DNA of 11,152 bases from Lunasporangiospora selenospora (Eukaryota > Mortierellomycota > Mortierellomycetes > Mortierellales > Mortierellaceae), in contig JAABOA010000850.1 in assembly GCA_015680635.1 (NCBI GenBank), positions 1 through 11,152 of the forward strand, written 5' to 3'. The notes under the pieces were generated by a model that was not told the DNA's origin, ran no database searches, and worked only from the letters and a program-made list of their open reading frames with translations. Each line of letters begins with the position of its first letter. Position 1 is the stretch's first letter. Shown here piece after piece: positions 8,801-11,152 of the stretch. Position numbers and translations under genes: made by a program.

Positions 8801-10087
8801 CTGGCTGAGCTTATCAAGGAGCGCTGCCATGTTGAGGTCAGCCCCGATGCACTCTTTGACGTTCAAGTAAAACGTATTCACGAGTACAAGCGTCAGTTCA
8901 TGAATATCTTGGCGTAAGTTTGGTTCAGTAGAAAGTGCCATTTAGGAGAACATCCCTAGTAGAAAGCAGTGATTGGATAGAGCAACCAAACTAACTCGAA
9001 ATCGTTTCTTCTGGACAGTGTTATTCACCGTTACCGTACCATCAAGTCGATGACCCCTGCGCAAAAGGCTAGCGTCCAGCCTCGTGTGGTCATCTTTGGT
9101 GGAAAGGCTGCCCCAGGTTACTATATTGCCAAGTTGGTGATTAAGCTGATCAACAGCGTCGCTGCTGTCGTCAATCAGGATCCCGCTGTCGGCGATCTCT
9201 TGAAGGTTGTGTTTATTCCCGACTACAATGTCTCTGTGGCCGAGGTCATTGTCCCTGCCAGCGATATTTCTCAGGTAAAGTGCCAAGTCTACGCTACTGT
9301 CTCTGATCTTTGTACTCTCGAGTTTTTTTGTCTTGTATAAGTATCGTTGCTTGTTCTTACCGTATTGTTGAATGTCGACCGTAGCACATCTCCACTGCTG
9401 GTACCGAGGCTTCAGGAACATCCAACATGAAGTTTGTCCTGAATGGAGGCTTGATTATCGGAACCTTAGATGGAGCCAACATTGAGATCTTGGAAGAGAT
9501 TGGAGAGGACAACATCTTTATCTTTGGTTGTGCTGCTCAAGAAGTTGAGGACCTTCGCCACGCGCAAAGGTAGAGTGAATAAGGTTTGCATTTACGTTTA
9601 CCATCGCTCGCTGAATGGGACTCTGGCTAATTGTTTTTTTTTCTTTACCATGTTCAGATACCGTGGTGTCCCAATGGATCCTGCCCTCCAGGGAGTCATC
9701 TCGGCCATTGAGAAGGGTGTCTTTGAGGATCCCAAGATCTTCCAGCCTCTTATCAGCACCTTGACTGTGGGCAAGGACTTTTATCTTATCTCGGCCGACT
9801 TTGCGTCGTACATTACTGCCAACCAGCAGGTGGATATTGCCTACAAGAACCAAGATGAGTGGTCCAAGAAGAGCATTCGATGCACGGCCAATATGGGCAA
9901 ATTCTCTTCGTATGTGAACTATGCATTTTAATTATTATTAGAGTACCATCGCTCTCGAGTGCATCACTCTGCTAACCAACCAACATTTTCTAATACTTGC
10001 TTCTATAGGGACCGTTCGGTCAAGGAGTATGCTGACGAGATCTGGAACATCAAGCCATACACCGTCATTGATGAGGGATTCCTGTAA
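5840..10087 (+). CDS. GPH1: Glycogen phosphorylase (GT35), 15 exons
   Basis: This enzyme cleaves alpha-1,4 glucosyl units of glycogen with phosphate to give glucose-1-phosphate in the cytosol. Exons: 5840-5909, 6044-6136, 6299-6404, 6592-6634, 6749-6860, 6975-7152, 7281-7709, 7810-7880, 7982-8190, 8293-8466, 8561-8913, 9019-9274, 9385-9569, 9658-9909 and 10009-10087. All introns are GT-AG and phase-consistent, giving 869 aa, a normal family length. Visible motifs are [20 protein letters not shown] (from about residue 113), [18 protein letters not shown] (from 164), [22 protein letters not shown] with His370, [22 protein letters not shown], and the PLP signature [13 protein letters not shown] (706-718) with the cofactor-binding lysine at 714. 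The N-terminus carries HRRNFTGL, with Thr23 placed like the regulatory phospho-threonine in the RRLTG of yeast Gph1. The protein ends EGFL before TAA. Antisense frames over the large exons are shadows. Confidence 0.97.
6206..6224 (+). repeat. T19 homopolymer in phosphorylase intron 2
   Basis: A run of nineteen T lies inside the 162-nt second intron (6137-6298), about 75 nt upstream of the acceptor CGATAG. It is too far from the acceptor to be its own polypyrimidine tract. It has no visible role. Confidence 0.9.
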
Positions 10088-10342
10088 AGGACAATTGGGA
10101 GCATCTCGACCCTTTTTTTTCTTCCTTTTTCCACTTTTTTTTCTTTTTTCCTTTCTTTTCTCAATCTTTTCCATATCAAGGACAATGGGTAAATTACGAT
10201 TTCTCTGTTTTCTCACGACGCATTCAATTTCATGATAGTGGTCGATATTTTACTTTCAATAAAAACCAGTGCACACTGCGACACGACAGACTGTGGAGTT
10301 AGCGAGAGAGATAGAGAGAGAAATAGCTCAGTCACTTTCAAA
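10088..10342. other. Convergent 3' region between GPH1 and the GST-kappa gene
   Basis: These 255 bp hold the 3' ends of two convergent genes. The first part is strongly pyrimidine-rich (T and TTC runs, about 10110-10165). The plus-strand AATAAA at 10258-10263 is a candidate signal for the phosphorylase, 171 bases after its stop. A GA-rich patch lies near 10304-10322. No coding frame here is credible. Confidence 0.6.
10258..10263 (+). promoter_or_regulatory. Candidate polyadenylation signal of GPH1
   Basis: AATAAA in the context TTTCAATAAAAACCAG follows T-rich 3' untranslated sequence downstream of the phosphorylase stop. The position is plausible for a fungal 3' end, about 80 bp short of the convergent gene's stop codon. 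Confidence 0.5.
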
Positions 10343-11152
10343 TCAAAGGTTGGACTTTTTCAATGAGAGCAGACCAGGGTATGGGAGGCCAAGGATAGCG
10401 GAAATAGTCTCAAAACGATCCGAGCCAAAGAACAACATTTCCTTTGCATTAGGTCCGGTTTTAACAATAAACGTTGGTGTCCCAAAGGCACCCCTTGCAA
10501 TGGCCTCATCCGTGTTTGTCTTGAAGATTTGTTTGATCTCGGGTTGATTTGCGAGCTGGAGATACTTGTCGGCCTCGGCGGTGTTTTCACCCAAGATGGG
10601 CGTAATGGCATTCTTGATGATTTCTGCCTTGGAGATGTTTCTGCCATGCACAAAGTACTCGTCCTATTTGAAGTGCAAGTGATTTTTGGGCAGTAGCAAG
10701 AACAGTAGGCAAGAGAGTTTTTCCAAATGAGCATCAATGCCGTATTGTCTAGTGGACTGCGCAAGGAAAAATAACAAGGCCACATGCAAACATTTGAAAG
10801 GCGTAAATCGGCTCTCCAATCGTGGACGAGATGGATGGTCGATTGAAAAAAAAAAAAAAAAAAAAAGGCAACTTACGAATAACTGTTTTGTTGTTGTTGT
10901 TGTTGTTTATGATTGCAGAAAAAGAGAATTAGAATATGGATGGGGATTACCAAAGAGAATCAGGTAGCAGGTTTAATCCTGTACCAATTGTGTCGAACCA
11001 GCAAAAAAAAATAATACCTTTTCGATGCATTGCTCGTATCTTTCTGCAGTCTCGTGAAGCTGTACTGCGGTCAGCACTCGCATAGGCAACACGGTGTTTA
11101 CAGGAAACTCCTTGGGGAATGCAAAGGGGATACCTGTCACGGCACTTGTTCG
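10343..11152 (-). CDS. GSTK1: Glutathione S-transferase kappa-like protein (DsbA family), 5' end outside the window
   Basis: Kappa-class GSTs have a DsbA-like thioredoxin fold with a helical insertion; they conjugate glutathione and occur in mitochondria and peroxisomes. Visible exons on the minus strand are 11152-11018 (continuing off the window), 10882-10877 (a 6-nt microexon) and 10663-10343, all phase 0, giving 153 C-terminal residues of a family protein usually about 220-230 long. Diagnostic stretches are GIPFAFPKEFPVNTVLPMR, then YEQCIEK joined through LF to DEYFVHGRNIS, then the cis-proline region ARGAFGTPTFIV and MLFFGSDRFETISAILG near the end. The thioredoxin N-terminal strand and the catalytic serine would lie beyond the right edge. 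Introns are 135 nt (10883-11017, donor GTATTA) and 213 nt (10664-10876, donor GTAAGT). The C-terminus LKKSNL resembles a weak peroxisomal targeting signal. A 2-hydroxychromene-2-carboxylate isomerase-type relative is the main alternative within the same superfamily. Confidence 0.85.
10846..10866. repeat. A21 homopolymer (T21 on the sense strand of the GST gene)
   Basis: Twenty-one A on the plus strand are read as U21 in the GST-kappa pre-mRNA. The tract begins 10 nt after the start of the GTAAGT donor that follows the microexon. U-rich sequence just downstream of a donor is a known place for splicing enhancers, which may matter for recognising so short an exon. Confidence 0.92.
10877..10882 (-). 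other. Six-nucleotide microexon (TTATTC, Leu-Phe) in the GST-kappa gene
   Basis: On the minus strand, AAAACAG|TTATTC|GTAAGT places two codons between a good acceptor and a consensus donor. Including it gives CIEKLFDEYFVHGRNI, which aligns without gaps to human GSTK1 ASRELWMRVWSRNEDI as I recall it, with LF under LW. Without it the protein lacks two residues of this helix. The exon is phase 0 on both sides, so skipping would not break the frame. The call rests on splice motifs and remembered family alignment, not on transcripts. Confidence 0.72.
10888..10905. repeat. (TTG)6 trinucleotide repeat upstream of the microexon acceptor
   Basis: Six TTG units on the plus strand read as (CAA)6 in the GST-kappa pre-mRNA and end 5 nt upstream of the microexon's first base. 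The acceptor therefore has an A/C-rich and not a pyrimidine-rich approach, which is unusual beside the other acceptors in this window. Confidence 0.9.

Noticed and set aside
8549-9421. Two antisense frames (130 and 159 codons) opposite phosphorylase exons 11-13
   Set aside because: They mirror conserved sense exons, including the KRIHEYKR and EASGTSNMK regions, and cross introns. No independent coding signal.
10269-10547. Plus-strand 92-codon frame near the GST-kappa 3' end
   Set aside because: It is antisense to the conserved last exon and begins in a GA-rich untranslated patch.
10360-10785. 141-codon minus-strand frame covering the second GST-kappa intron and last exon
   Set aside because: It runs in a different frame from the conserved AFGTPTF/FGSDRFE protein and is mostly intron; a shadow.
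10737-10967. Plus-strand 76-codon frame containing poly-Lys and poly-Val runs
   Set aside because: It is the translation of the A21 and (TTG)6 repeats inside GST-kappa introns.
1-11152. Search for tRNA genes, CRISPR-like arrays, transposons and long terminal repeats
   Set aside because: Reading both strands showed only simple repeats (TC, TTG, homopolymers). No tRNA-like boxes, inverted-repeat ends or transposase-like frames were found.

Overview
This is a nuclear fungal window with five protein-coding genes and no sign of mobile elements, RNA genes or CRISPR. Four of the five genes carry short GT-AG introns (about 50-215 nt), with donors such as GTAAGT and GTATGT and pyrimidine-rich acceptors. 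The high intron density (14 introns in one glycogen phosphorylase gene), the moderate GC content and the protein divergence suggest an early-diverging filamentous fungus of the Mucoromycota/Mortierellomycota type. That placement is an inference and was not tested.

Layout: (1) 25-1398 (+), an uninterrupted SUA5/YrdC-type threonylcarbamoyl-AMP synthase (tRNA t6A biosynthesis) with a possible mitochondrial presequence and a second in-frame ATG. (2) 1609-3872 (-), a five-exon gene for an unrecognised protein of about 646 aa: a propeller-like N-terminal half, a coiled coil with a KKRKR patch, and a beta-rich C-terminal domain. Its architecture tentatively recalls FANCB/FAAP100. (3) 4053-5695 (+), the five-exon mitochondrial Fe-S maturation factor IBA57, divergent from gene 2 across about 180 bp. 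(4) 5840-10087 (+), a complete 15-exon glycogen phosphorylase of 869 aa, starting 144 bp after the IBA57 stop. (5) 10343 to the right edge (-), the 3' part of a kappa-class glutathione S-transferase (DsbA-like thioredoxin fold), convergent with the phosphorylase.

The genes are housekeeping genes and do not form a pathway cluster. SUA5 and IBA57 both have mitochondrial roles and the phosphorylase mobilises glycogen, but nothing here indicates co-function. The most notable signals concern gene structure. There is an inferred 6-nt microexon in the GST-kappa gene, without which the protein would lose two residues of a well-aligned helix. One IBA57 intron is a stop-free multiple of three whose polypyrimidine tract is a (TC)18 microsatellite. 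The unrecognised gene 2 may be a divergent Fanconi-core-like protein. Exon boundaries were assigned by hand from splice motifs, reading phase and family conservation.
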